From Tetranychus cinnabarinus (lineage: Eukaryota > Arthropoda > Arachnida > Trombidiformes > Tetranychidae): a stretch of DNA of 64,000 nt. Of the stretch, positions 13,211-22,940 are shown piece after piece (the first letter of the stretch is position 1; every line of letters starts with the position of its first letter). A program made the position numbers and the translations under genes. Location of the stretch: positions 2,542,001-2,606,000 of the forward strand of contig WHVY01000003.1 of the NCBI GenBank assembly GCA_022266195.1. Direction: 5' to 3'. The notes beneath the pieces are model-generated. The model ran no database searches and was not told the origin of the DNA. It saw only the letters and a list, made by a program, of their open reading frames with translations.

Positions 13211-15307
13211 ATGGAGAAAAATCCTGTCAATTCAAATGATCAGTCAATTGACTTCCACATAACTCCACATAAAATATCTATCACTTTACTGGGTACTATT
13301 TTATTTGCCAATCGATGTGAACTGCCTCAACGGGAAGTCGGACGGTTTTGTATTATCCTGATGAAATTAATCCTTGGTTTGGAGCTCAGTTATTCGCATT
13401 TAAGATCATTTCTATTCAAATCAGGATTCAAAAAAGACTTACTACAAGTTTTTGAAGAAAAAATGGCTAATCTTGTTAATGAAGATGTTGGAGCAATCAT
13501 TGATTTGGTAGGAAACACCAAAAATTTTGTAACTGCTGGACGTTCTGGTTTCTCAGCTCATGGTCTTTGTGAAATCAACAAAACTTCCATTTTGGGTCTA
13601 TTTTTGAGAAAAATGTCTGTTTTTATGGATCGTTTGGACTTTATGGGGACAGCTCAAGTTTATGAGAATCTTCAAATATACTACAAGGAAGCTCAGAAGA
13701 AAGATATGGGTGAAACAGCTCATGGAGAAATGAGATATAAATTTAATAATCCAAGTAAACAGATAAGCCTTATCCAAATAAATGAGAAACAAGCTCTTTC
13801 ACCCCTTGAACTCGTAAAACTCATTCAAAGTTGCTATCCACCTGGAAGACCTAATCCAACTCAACTGAAAAATCTTAAATCTACTTATTTTCTACAATAT
13901 TTGAATTATCTTCGTCTTAATGAATATTCAGCAGCTCGAGATTTTCTTAATGCATATTTTGATGGTTATATTGATCAAGAATCGAGATGTTGGGCTGCTC
14001 TTAATCAAGCAATGTTTTATCTACATTTCAACCGACATCGCTTAGCCATGGCAAGTGTAATGGAATGTATATCAAGTTCACAAGAAGCAAATGACGAAAG
14101 ATGTCTCGAGTTTGCTTTTCTTCTGATCGCCAAAATTATCATTAATCGGAAAGATCCAACTTACTCTGATGAAGATATTCTTAGATTTTTACATCACTTG
14201 AAAACTAAAGCAACCAGCTTGGATTTGCCTCATCTTTCAGCTATAGCGTGTCTCCATCTTGAGGCGCTTGTTGGTCCTACTTATGATTTAGATAGGATTT
14301 ATACAATTGTTGACGATTCAGCAAATCCAGAAATATTAGCTGTTAGATATTCACTTCCAGAAATTCTCATGATGAGTTATGCAACACGAAGTGGTCAACA
14401 TGCAACCCTTGGAGCAACTCATTTAACTCTACTTTATTCCCAAGCTTTACTTGATTTACATCTAGTTCAACATGTTGGCGATGGTTTAGTCTATCGTGTT
14501 AATGAAAACACTTGTATTGCCATAAGGAACATCGCCTTGCATCTATGGAGAAACTTGGGACATTACAATTTGGCTCGAGATATGATCACTTCATTGGCCG
14601 CAAATCTTTTCTCGTTTTATCAAACTAGCACCAACTCAATATGGGAGCTTGCCTTAGCAGAAATCCAATTCGAACATTATTACCTGAAAGATGAATGGTC
14701 AAAAGCTGAAAATTATATAAAAAAGATTAGCCTCTATGATGAAACTGAAGCAGCACTACGATCAGCTGAGCTTTATCTGAAACAAAAAAGGCGTGATGAA
14801 GCTTTTACTATTTTGTCAGACCTCCAAAAATCACCAAAATATCACCAACTAACCCCTTATACTCAAACAAGGATAATGATTATGAAAGGAAATGTTTTAA
14901 ATGACTTTGAAACTCTTTTTGAGGCTTTGGAAATTGTGCGAAAGTACAAATATGGTCTTTTAGAAACAAGATGTGTTCTTGAAATTGCTCGACTTGAGTA
15001 CAAATTCGGCCAAAAAACCAAATCTCTGAGTCTTCTTCGTAGCGTCTTTATTACTGTCTTGGGATATGCTACCAGACGTGAAATTGCCTTCGCACATTAT
15101 TTAGAAGCATTGAATTGTCGATCATTTGGTGATCTTGATTCCGCATTAGCCTCAAATGAAACCGCCATTTCTATATATCGCCAAATAGAAGACAGAGAAT
15201 ACTGTCGTAAAGCCTATTCACTTCATGCCCAGCTTTATAATGAGAAAAAAGATTATGAAAAAAGAAACTTTTATGCTCAACAAGTTAGAAAACTATTTTC
15301 AACGTGA
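13211..15307 (+). CDS. APC5: anaphase-promoting complex subunit 5
   Basis: This is a single uninterrupted 698-residue ORF that starts at the first ATG (AATAATGGAG). APC5 is a TPR-rich scaffold of the APC/C ubiquitin ligase platform that drives mitotic exit. An N-terminal helical region of about 160 residues (GLFLRKMSVFMDRLDF resembles the vertebrate GLFLRHM segment) leads into TPR-like repeats. The region around residues 255-300 (SRCWAALNQAMFYLHFNRH) matches the family hallmark 'ALNLAALHCRFGHY', and the C-terminal QIEDREYCRKAYSLHAQLY matches the last TPR. Length is slightly under the human protein (about 755). An intronless gene of this size is unusual for the family, but it has its own promoter. 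The flank is duplicated elsewhere, so it is not obviously a recent retrocopy. A decayed second copy is at 18.6-20.2 kb. Confidence 0.93.
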   Translation: MEKNPVNSNDQSIDFHITPHKISITLLGTILFANRCELPQREVGRFCIILMKLILGLELSYSHLRSFLFKSGFKKDLLQVFEEKMANLVNEDVGAIIDLVGNTKNFVTAGRSGFSAHGLCEINKTSILGLFLRKMSVFMDRLDFMGTAQVYENLQIYYKEAQKKDMGETAHGEMRYKFNNPSKQISLIQINEKQALSPLELVKLIQSCYPPGRPNPTQLKNLKSTYFLQYLNYLRLNEYSAARDFLNAYFDGYIDQESRCWAALNQAMFYLHFNRHRLAMASVMECISSSQEANDERCLEFAFLLIAKIIINRKDPTYSDEDILRFLHHLKTKATSLDLPHLSAIACLHLEALVGPTYDLDRIYTIVDDSANPEILAVRYSLPEILMMSYATRSGQHATLGATHLTLLYSQALLDLHLVQHVGDGLVYRVNENTCIAIRNIALHLWRNLGHYNLARDMITSLAANLFSFYQTSTNSIWELALAEIQFEHYYLKDEWSKAENYIKKISLYDETEAALRSAELYLKQKRRDEAFTILSDLQKSPKYHQLTPYTQTRIMIMKGNVLNDFETLFEALEIVRKYKYGLLETRCVLEIARLEYKFGQKTKSLSLLRSVFITVLGYATRREIAFAHYLEALNCRSFGDLDSALASNETAISIYRQIEDREYCRKAYSLHAQLYNEKKDYEKRNFYAQQVRKLFST

Positions 15308-16048
15308 AATTATTTTTTTTCTATACAATATTCTGTAAAATCAATGTAAAAAATTAACAGAATTAAAACTTTCTGTACCTGTATTTGAACACTTTACAAC
15401 TCTTCTATGTGAATTATAACGAATAATTTGAATAGTTATATCGATAATCGGGTCAGAAGAAAGCAAAACCGGTTTTCATTTCTTCTACCCGTTTTGAAAG
15501 AACCGGTTTTTGGGAAGATGACTACTATTGTGGAGTTTGGTGGAGCCAAAAAGTATAAAGAAAACCGATGAAATAGTTTCCTGAAAAACAAGTTTTGCTG
15601 TTGACCCATCGAAATAACTACATGTACATTCAAGGTAAGACATTCAACAACAATGAACCCGAAAGAGGGAGAGAGATGAAAAAAAGAAAAGAAAGATGGA
15701 AAAAGAAGAGCTAAGGAGTGGGGTTGATTCGGGAGGAGCAAGTGAATAGAAAGAAGAGAAAAGGAAAGAGAGAGAGAAATTAGTGAGCTCAGGCATGTTG
15801 GCGGGAGAGTTTTACCAAGAATTTAGTTGGTAATAATCATCATCATTTCCATCTTTCTTTCTTTGTCTCTGTGGGTTTCTTCATCTCCATTCATTTACGT
15901 TTTTTTTCTGTACTCTTTCATACCTCATCAACGTCATTTTATCCCATACTGGACACTTTGACTGGATGAATGCGTTTCTAGACCATGTTCATGTTGAACT
16001 ATTCATGACTAGATCCACATTCATCCAGGCAACCAATTGATTCAAACC
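15308..16048. repeat. APC5 3' flank, duplicated at 20161-20838
   Basis: There is no gene here. The 3'UTR follows APC5. From about 15340 the sequence is almost the same as the block after the APC5 pseudogene. Shared landmarks include AACCGGTTTTTGGGAAGATG, a GAGAGA tract and the stretch GGCATGTTGGCGGGAGAG. The two copies differ by small indels, mostly in the purine-rich part. The block runs directly into MYG1-derived sequence in both copies, so one duplication event carried all three parts. Confidence 0.85.
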
Positions 16049-16695
16049 CAAATTGGAATGAAGAAGCAACGAATGAAGTTTTATATGAAAGGTAACTACT
16101 AATGAAAGACATTTATACTCTATTAAATTTTCTCTATATCTGTTAACTCTTTATAAAGTGATTGAATTTAGTGACAAATCTACAAAACTCATTTTCTAAA
16201 ATTCTCTAGGTTCCAGAAAGCTATGTTATTGGTCGGTCAAGAATTTCATAAAAGAGTCAGTTATTATAGTAAAGTTTGGTATCCTGCTAAAAATATATAA
16301 AACAAGCTGTGAGCGATTGTAAAACTGTGCATCCCTCTGGAACAATGATTGATTTGAGTTTCAATGGAGGTGGACCATGGAAAGAGCATTTATTCGCCGT
16401 GGAAAAAGAAATGGACATTGTCGGAGAGATAAAATTCGCCATATTCCAAGATCTCAGCAAAGATTGGAGAGTGTGCTGTGTTCCTATATTTGCCAAATCG
16501 TTTACTCTGAGAACACCTCTTCATATTGAATGGCGAGGTTTAAGGAATGAAAAGTTGTCACAAGTTAGTGATATTCCTGATTGCATATTTGTCCATGCTA
16601 CAGGTCTCATTGGTGGAGCTCGAACTAGAGAAGCATGTGCTACAATGGCAGTAAAGACTCTAGATTCAGCAGCAAAGGAAGAGTCGAAAGAGTAA
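16049..16695 (+). pseudogene. MYG1 pseudogene 1 (truncated, frameshifted)
   Basis: The last about 42 nt of MYG1 exon 1 (16049-16091) are followed by the MYG1 intron with its GTAAC donor. An almost complete exon 2 follows from 16210. The copy is the same as the intact gene except for scattered substitutions. Near 16288-16300 one A is missing from an A-run and a G became A, which shifts the frame and makes a TATATAA stop. After it the frame is open for 128 residues to the native C-terminus KEESKE. The catalytic N-terminal half is absent, so it cannot encode an active enzyme. MYG1 3' flanking sequence continues to about 16860. Confidence 0.88.
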
Positions 16696-17224
16696 ACATA
16701 ATACTCTCTTCCGAAGCGTTGTTGAGAGAACTTACTGGTGGCTCAAGCATATTAAGATTCTCAGCTTGTTTCACGATTTAGACTCCAGTTCTTCACTTAT
16801 TTGAATTGCTTCTGTCACAATTGTTTTTAATTCTGTGATTCAATTACTAACTACAGACTCAGAAGCCAAAATGTAGTTTCAGTCGTTTTACACATTTCGA
16901 CACATCTGATATTACTGTAAGTACCAGATGAGGAGAATGCTGTAAAGACATAAAACGAATGATACATTTATTATGATTTTTATGACGAACGAGATTAAAA
17001 ATTGTTAAATATTTTATAATTAATCGACTATATTGTTTTAAAAAACTTTTAAACTTTTCCGCCATGACTCGTTGGATAGCCAAGTTTTGTTTTGCGAGAA
17101 AATATTGATATAAAATCATTATTTATAAAATCTCGTTTTAATCCTAGCAGCTAGAGCAAACTCAGAAAAGGGAATAATTTTGCAAAATAACAATCTTGAG
17201 CTCTCAAATCTCAACACCTTTTCA
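16696..17224. other. MYG1-derived 3' flank and unassigned AT-rich DNA
   Basis: 16696-16860 mirrors the DNA downstream of intact MYG1 (22770-22940, opposite strand). It shares a segment beginning CATAATACTCTCTTCCGAAG (TATTCTCTTACGAATCG in the intact copy). From 16860 to 17224 I see nothing recognisable. Confidence 0.55.
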
Positions 17225-17766
17225 TCAATTAAATTCTAGCTTTTTTCTTGTTTGGCTCTCGTGAGCTTGAAATACACGCTGTGTACAATTTAACCACTTG
17301 GACTGAATAAGCGAAGCCGATTGAAATATAGATAAAACATTGCTAGATTGAGAGTAACCCAGCAAAAATAGCAATATATTTAGTACACGCCAATCAATAA
17401 AATATTGTCAGGACCAAAAGCGAATGTCACCAATTTTTACTGACGTTCGTATGAGTTAGTCCTGTGAGTTAGGGACCACTAGCAGATTAAATGTTAGATT
17501 TTTCTTGTTTGGCCCTCGTGGACTTGAAAAAACTTGATAAGCGATGACAGTTGAAATGTAGAGAAACTATTGCTCGATTGAGGTAATTCAGCAAAAATAG
17601 CGATTAAATAATCATTTTTAATGAAAATTTAATGACTCAGTTATGGCAACTCTTGGTTAACATTCAAAATAAAAAGGTAAATAAATAGTACTTCAAGATT
17701 AACATTTGGTAGACTTCAATAAATCAAACATTGTGAGGCTCAAGGCGAATCAGTAACAAACAAATG
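17225..17766 (-). repeat. tandem debris of APC5 and V-ATPase e fragments
   Basis: Two imperfect copies of a composite unit occur on the minus strand. Each has an APC5 piece coding around FYLHFNRH (about 17310-17360 and 17540-17600). The second unit is preceded by a 60-nt copy of the V-ATPase e 3' end (17423-17483, ending with the degenerated coding of QTIVSKNW and the stop). Both units share CTTGTTTGGC(T/C)CTCGTG(A/G)(G/A)C. They are remnants of the junction between the V-ATPase e gene and an APC5 fragment, which also exists in the opposite arm at 22480-22662. Confidence 0.7.
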
Positions 17767-18003
17767 TCACCAATTTTTACTGACGATTGTTTGAGTTAGT
17801 CCTGTAAGTTGTGGACCAATCAATGGATTCATCTGGGCCATGTAAGTGAATAGCCAAAGTGCGTAACAGCTAACCGCAGTCATTATTACCATTGTTTGAA
17901 TCACTCCTCTGTCAGATGATCTAGGTATAAACATAGGAACAACACCACCAATTGCGGCCCAAAAAGCTGTAAATATTACCAAAACAGCAACTGAGGCTCC
18001 CAT
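17767..18003 (-). CDS. VhaM9.7: V-type H+-ATPase subunit e (copy A)
   Basis: This 78-residue protein starts MGASVAVLVIFTAFWAAIGG. It has two membrane helices. PMFIPRSSDRGVIQTM and QMNPLIGPQL match the ATP6V0E consensus (FIPKGPNRGVI, QLNPLFGPQL). Subunit e is a small hydrophobic component of the membrane V0 sector of the proton pump. The ATG at 18003 is chosen because a splice acceptor (TTTTCAG) lies 17 nt upstream, so an upstream in-frame Met at 18042 is intronic. A 5'UTR intron spans about 18107-18021. The coding sequence gives the same protein as copy B and differs by a few silent bases. It lies in an 864-bp inverted repeat arm. Confidence 0.9.
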   Translation of the reverse strand: MGASVAVLVIFTAFWAAIGGVVPMFIPRSSDRGVIQTMVIMTAVSCYALWLFTYMAQMNPLIGPQLTGLTQTIVSKNW

Positions 18004-18630
18004 TGTAAAACCTTTGACAACTGAAAAACGGAAGAATACCAAAATAATGGAATATTAACCAGATAATCGTAATAACGAATTTAAGTTTAGAAAATAATTA
18101 CACTCACCTTAAAACAATTGAAATAATAAATTGGAAATTTAACCACAGAAAAATAACCTTGCAGATAAATAATCAGAGTTAAATGTATTAATAGTAGGCC
18201 GATAATAAAACTTGTAAAGTAACCAAGGCTGCAAGATTTCAAACAACGCGCGATCTACAAAAAATTAAACTAACGTCAATATTGAATAAAGCCAAATAAT
18301 TTAAATGTTATAATTTAATTCGGTCAATTTTCATTTCACAAACAATAAAGAGACGTATATGTGTGCCATATGAAATTTAACATGGTCCTAACTCTGTAAA
18401 ATTCTGAATTATAATCAATTAAATATATTTTCGTTTTTCATCTTTGATTAGACATTTTTCTGTTTTTGCTTGTTACTTGTTACTCTCGAAGCTAATAAGA
18501 CATATTTCATAAGACCAATAACTATACCAAACTCTGAAATAAGTAAATTGTTCGTGATTTAGCTCTGTTTCTTCGCCATACAGCAACTTATTTCTGAATC
18601 CATAGGTTGAACGCATGGAGATCTTCAAAT
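17767..18630. repeat. left arm of 864-bp inverted duplication
   Basis: It pairs with 21616-22479 in reverse complement. Paired positions add to 40246 both at the coding ends and at the inner boundary (GATCTTCAAAT at 18620-18630 and ATTTGAAGATC at 21616-21626), so there is no net indel. The arm holds V-ATPase e copy A, its 5'UTR intron and the upstream region. Confidence 0.92.
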
Positions 18631-20160
18631 CTTTTGTGACATCAAATGTTGAGATCGCGCTGAATTCAATAATGAAATCCCGAAACTGATGTTTTTATTT
18701 TCAGGAAGTAAATCTTTAAATTTATTTAACAATTAATATTGGATTAATGTTTAATTGTTGCCTTTGTAAATGATTTTCTTGAGCCGATAGTTGTTTCGAT
18801 GGTCGATAGATTTGTAAGCTCTAGTTTGGCGGTAAACTAGCAAATTTTTAATCTACCTTTTGTTTCATGAGTATCATATTTTGCTTTTGGATGTTCACTG
18901 ATTATTTATTAAGTTATGTGATTTTGTTTATTGTCTTTGTTTATGTTCATGCCTAAAACTTGTATCTAATGACGTCCTTTTTCTATTCCTGCTTCTTGAC
19001 AACTCATCTTTTACGTTAATTATTCTTATGAATATCTGGATTTGGTAGAAAATAAGTAACTGCTGTACTTGACTTCTAATTTCTCAACTCATGGTCTTTG
19101 TGAATTAACAACTTGGGTATATTTTGGAGAAAATGTCGGTTTTGTGGACCGCTTGCACTTGATTGGGACAGCTCAAGTTTCTGAGAATCTCCAAATATAT
19201 TACAAGGAAGCTCAGAAGAAAGATATGAATGGAACATCTCATGGAGAAATGAGATACAAATTCACTAATAATAGATAATATAATACGATATAAATATTCG
19301 GAGGCGTTTGTTGGTCCTACAAGCGCCTCAAGATGGCGCTCCGTTAACTGAATCTCAAACAGGTGAAATAACAATTATTTCAGCAAAGCTAGAAAAATTA
19401 GCTGTAAGATATTCACTTCCAGAAATTCTCATGATGAGTTATGCAACACGAAGTGGTCAACATGCAACCCTTGGAGCAACTCATTTAACTCTACTTTATT
19501 TCCAAGCTTTACTTGATTTACATCTAGTTCAGCATGTTGGCGATGGTTTAGTCTATCGTGTTAATGAAAATACTTGTATTGCCATAAGGAACATCGCCTT
19601 GCATCTATGGAGAAACTTGGGACATTACAATTTGGCTCGAGATATGATCACTTCATTGGCCGCAAATCTTTTCTCGTTTTATCAAACTAGCACCAACTCA
19701 ATATGGGAGCTTGCCTTAGCAGAAATCCAATTCGAACATTATTACCTGAAAGATGAATGGTCAAAAGCTGAAAATTATATAAAAAAGATTAGCCTCTATG
19801 ATGAAACTGAAGCAGCACTACGATCAGCTGAGCTTTATCTGAAACAAAAAAGGCGTGATGAAGCTTTTACTATTTTGTCAGACCTCCTAAAGTCACCGCA
19901 ATATCATCAAGGGGCTAGTCTCATACTCAATTCAAAATGATGATCATGCAAGGAAATGTTTTAAATGACTTTGAAACTCTTCTTTGAGGCTTTGGAAATG
20001 GTTCGAAAGTATAAATTTGGTCTTGAAATTGGTCTACCCGGATACAAATTTGGCCTGATAAATAAATCTCTAAGTCTTTATTACTGCCTTTGGACTGTCT
20101 ACCCGACGTGAGATTGCTTTTGCACATTATCTAGAAGCAGCAAACAACAAGTAAGAAACG
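18631..20160 (+). pseudogene. APC5 pseudogene with internal deletions
   Basis: Order: APC5 promoter/5' flank (18645-19040), then a deletion that removes the start codon and about the first 95 codons. A fragment covering the SAHGLCE..HGEMRYKF region (19069-19278) follows, then a second deletion of about 500 nt. Last comes a long stretch matching APC5 residues 377-540 (19400-19905). Downstream are a +1 frameshift near 19982 and further deletions up to the C-terminus at about 20150. Over 19401-19880 only about four bases differ from the parent at 14338-14820. The flanking parts are clearly more diverged, which points to gene conversion. The longest open stretch (19308-19940, 210 codons) could in principle be translated, but it lacks the N-terminal half. 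Confidence 0.9.
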
Positions 20161-20838
20161 TAAAAATTAACAGAATTAAAACTTTCTGTACCTGTATTTG
20201 AACTCTTTACAACTCTTCTATGTGAATTATAACGAATAATTTGAATAGTTATATCGATGATCGGGTCAAAAGGAGGCAAAACCGGTTTTCATTTTTCTCC
20301 ACGTTGTTTCTGGAAGAACCGGTTTTTGGGAAGATGACTACTATTGTGGAGTTTGGTGGAGCCAAAAAGTATAAAGAAAACCGATAAAAAAGTTACCTGA
20401 AAAACAAGTTTTGCTGTTGACCCATTCAAATAACTATGAAACAACAATGAACCCGAGAGGGAGAGAGATGAAAAAAAGAAAAGAAAGATGGAAAAAAAGT
20501 GCTAAGGAGTGGAGTTATGAGGAGGAGCAAGCAAAGTGAGCAGAGAGCAGAGAGAAGAGAGAAGGAAAGAGAGAGAAAAAAATTAGTGAGCTCAGGCATG
20601 TTGGCGGGAGAGTTTTACCAAGAATTTAGTTGGTAATAATCATCATCATTTCCATCTTTCTTTCTTTGTCTCTGTGGGTTTCTTCATCTCCATTCATTTA
20701 CGTTTTTTTCTGTACTCTTTCATACCTCATCAACGTCATTTTTATCCCATACTGGACACTTTGACTGGATGAATGCGTTTCTAGACCATGTTCATGTTGA
20801 ACTATTCATGACTAGATCCACATTCATCCAGACAGCCA
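20161..20838. repeat. duplicate of the APC5 3' flank
   Basis: It corresponds to 15340-16040, beginning at AAAAATTAACAGAATTAAAA and ending at CAATTGATT. It is nearly the same over the first 90 and last 250 bases and more variable in the central GAGAGA-rich part. No gene. Confidence 0.88.
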
Positions 20839-21237
20839 ATTGATTTTCAAGACCCTTATATTTTTTGATACTATTTATGAATCATTTATTCAAGAAATAG
20901 ACGCCATTGATAATGGAGTTAGTATATGTGAAGGTAAACCAAGATATACCATTAACTCTGATCTAAGCACACGTGTTGGTCATTCAAGACCAAATTGGAA
21001 TGAAGAATCAACGAATGAAGTTTTATATGAAAGGTAACTACTAATGAAAGCAATATACGTTATTAAATTTTCTCATAACTCTTTATGCAGTGATTGAATT
21101 TAGTGTAAATCTACGATATACAATTTTCTAAAATTCTCTAGGTTCCAGCAAGCTATGGTATTGGTTGGTCAGGAATTTCATGAAAGAGTCAGTTATTATA
21201 GTAAAGTTTGGTATCCTCCTAAAAAATATGTACAAAA
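20839..21237 (+). pseudogene. MYG1 pseudogene 2 (both ends missing)
   Basis: It holds the end of MYG1 exon 1 (from LFDTIYESFIQEIDAIDNG to NEVLYER, about 20850-21033), the intron with GTAAC donor, and the first about 95 nt of exon 2. It stops abruptly at 21237 where APC5-derived sequence in the opposite orientation begins. It retains about 170 nt of exon 1 that pseudogene 1 has lost, so it is closer to the ancestral duplicate. Confidence 0.9.
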
Positions 21238-21625
21238 ATTGATATTAATAAATTGGCGGAAGTACTAGTAGGTGATATTAAAATGTAGATAAAAGATTGC
21301 TTGAATAAGAGCAGCCCAAAATCTAGATGTCCAATTTAACCATCAAAATATTCATTAAACAAACCTCGAGGTACTGAATATTGATATTTTAAATATTGGA
21401 GAAAGCAAGCAGATTTAAGATTTTTCAGTTGAGTTGGATTAGGCCTTGCAGGTGGATAGCAACTTAGAATAAGTTTTACGAGTTCAAGGGGTGAAAGGGC
21501 ATGCTTCTCATTTATTTGGATAAGGCTTATCTGTTTACTTAAACTAGTAAATGTATCTCTCATTTCTCCATGAGCTGTTTCAGCCAAATCTATCTTCTGA
21601 GCTTCCTTGTAATAAATTTGAAGAT
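21238..21625 (-). pseudogene. inverted APC5 fragment
   Basis: Read on the minus strand from 21625, it codes for the APC5 stretch from LQIYYKEAQK through KQISLIQINEK, LSPLELVKLI and FNEYFDG. After a stop it continues with a degraded WAALNQAMFYLHF (21310-21250). It corresponds to APC5 residues about 157-285. Substitutions and an in-frame stop at 21338-21336 make it a remnant. Its first bases (ATTTGAAGATC) coincide with the inner boundary of the V-ATPase e inverted repeat. Confidence 0.85.
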
Positions 21626-22479
21626 CTCCATGCGTTCAACCTATGGATTCAAAAATAAGTTGCTGTATGGCGAAGAAACAGAGCTAAATCACGAACAATT
21701 TACTTATTTCAGAGTTTGGTATAGTTATTGGTCTTATGAAATATGTCTTATTAGCTTCGAGAGTAACAAGTAACAAGCAAAAACAGAAAAATGTCTAATC
21801 AAAGATGAAAAACGAAAATATATTTAATTGATTATAATTCAGAATTTTACAGAGTTAGGACCATGTTAAATTTCATATGGCACACATATACGTCTCTTTA
21901 TTGTTTGTGAAATGAAAATTGACCGAATTAAATTATAACATTTAAATTATTTGGCTTTATTCAATATTGACGTTAGTTTAATTTTTTGTAGATCGCGCGT
22001 TGTTTGAAATCTTGCAGCCTTGGTTACTTTACAAGTTTTATTATCGGCCTACTATTAATACATTTAACTCTGATTATTTATCTGCAAGGTTATTTTTCTG
22101 TGGTTAAATTTCCAATTTATTATTTCAATTGTTTTAAGGTGAGTGTAATTATTTTCTAAACTTAAATTCGTTATTACGATTATCTGGTTAATATTCCATT
22201 ATTTTGGTATTCTTCCGTTTTTCAGTTGTCAAAGGTTTTACAATGGGAGCCTCAGTTGCTGTTTTGGTAATATTTACAGCTTTTTGGGCCGCAATCGGTG
22301 GTGTTGTTCCTATGTTTATACCTAGATCATCTGACAGAGGAGTGATTCAAACAATGGTAATAATGACTGCGGTTAGCTGTTACGCGCTTTGGCTATTCAC
22401 TTACATGGCTCAGATGAATCCATTGATTGGTCCACAACTTACAGGACTAACTCAAACAATCGTCAGTAAAAATTGGTGA
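21616..22479. repeat. right arm of 864-bp inverted duplication
   Basis: It is the reverse complement of 17767-18630, with only scattered substitutions seen (for example GCA/GCG and GCC/GCT silent changes within the gene). It carries V-ATPase e copy B. Confidence 0.92.
22243..22479 (+). CDS. VhaM9.7: V-type H+-ATPase subunit e (copy B)
   Basis: The 78-residue protein is the same as copy A: two membrane helices, the FIPRSSDRGVI loop and NPLIGPQL. A 5'UTR intron runs from the donor AAG|GTGAGT (22139) to the acceptor TTTTCAG (22225); the ATG at 22243 follows 17 nt later. The coding region is one exon. Either copy could be the founder. Both keep an intact frame, splice sites and about 500 nt of 5' flank, so both may be expressed. 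The 3' flanks diverge soon after the stop codon. Confidence 0.9.
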   Translation: MGASVAVLVIFTAFWAAIGGVVPMFIPRSSDRGVIQTMVIMTAVSCYALWLFTYMAQMNPLIGPQLTGLTQTIVSKNW

Positions 22480-22539
22480 CATTTTCTGGTTTGCTTTGAT
22501 CTTTACAATGTTTGATTTATTCAAGTCTACCAAATGTAT

Positions 22540-22662
22540 TGCTATTCCTGCTGCGCTACCCTCAACCGAACAATTTTTTATCTACATTTCAATCGGCATC
22601 GATTATCCAGTGCAAGTGTAATGTATTTCAAATTCACGAGAGCCAAAGAAGAAAAAAGTCTA
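22540..22662 (+). pseudogene. short APC5 fragment
   Basis: It matches APC5 at 14009-14100: TTTTATCTACATTTCAA is followed by degraded coding for NRHRL..ASVM. No open frame is preserved. The same composite junction (V-ATPase e end, then this APC5 piece) recurs at 17.2-17.7 kb on the other strand. Confidence 0.75.
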
Positions 22663-22940
22663 ATCGCTGTCCAATGAGTCTTGGTGGATATTTTTTGAAA
22701 AATTTTTAAAATAACATCAGCGATTAATTATATTTTACAATTTTGATCTTGTTTGTTATACAAATCTCATCTTTAATCATATTAAATGTCTATATCACAA
22801 AATTAGAGTCAATTGTGAAAAGCAGTAATTCAAATGCGTAAAGAACTGACGTCCAGATCGTGAAACAAAGCTTAAAATCTTAATATGCTCGAACCATCAG
22901 TAAGTTCTCTCCATTAACGATTCGTAAGAGAATATTATGT

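Noticed and set aside
18004..18042. Longer V-ATPase e N-terminus (13 extra residues)
   Set aside because: The upstream Met lies before the TTTTCAG acceptor, inside the 5'UTR intron, in both copies; MGAS.. aligns with the family start.
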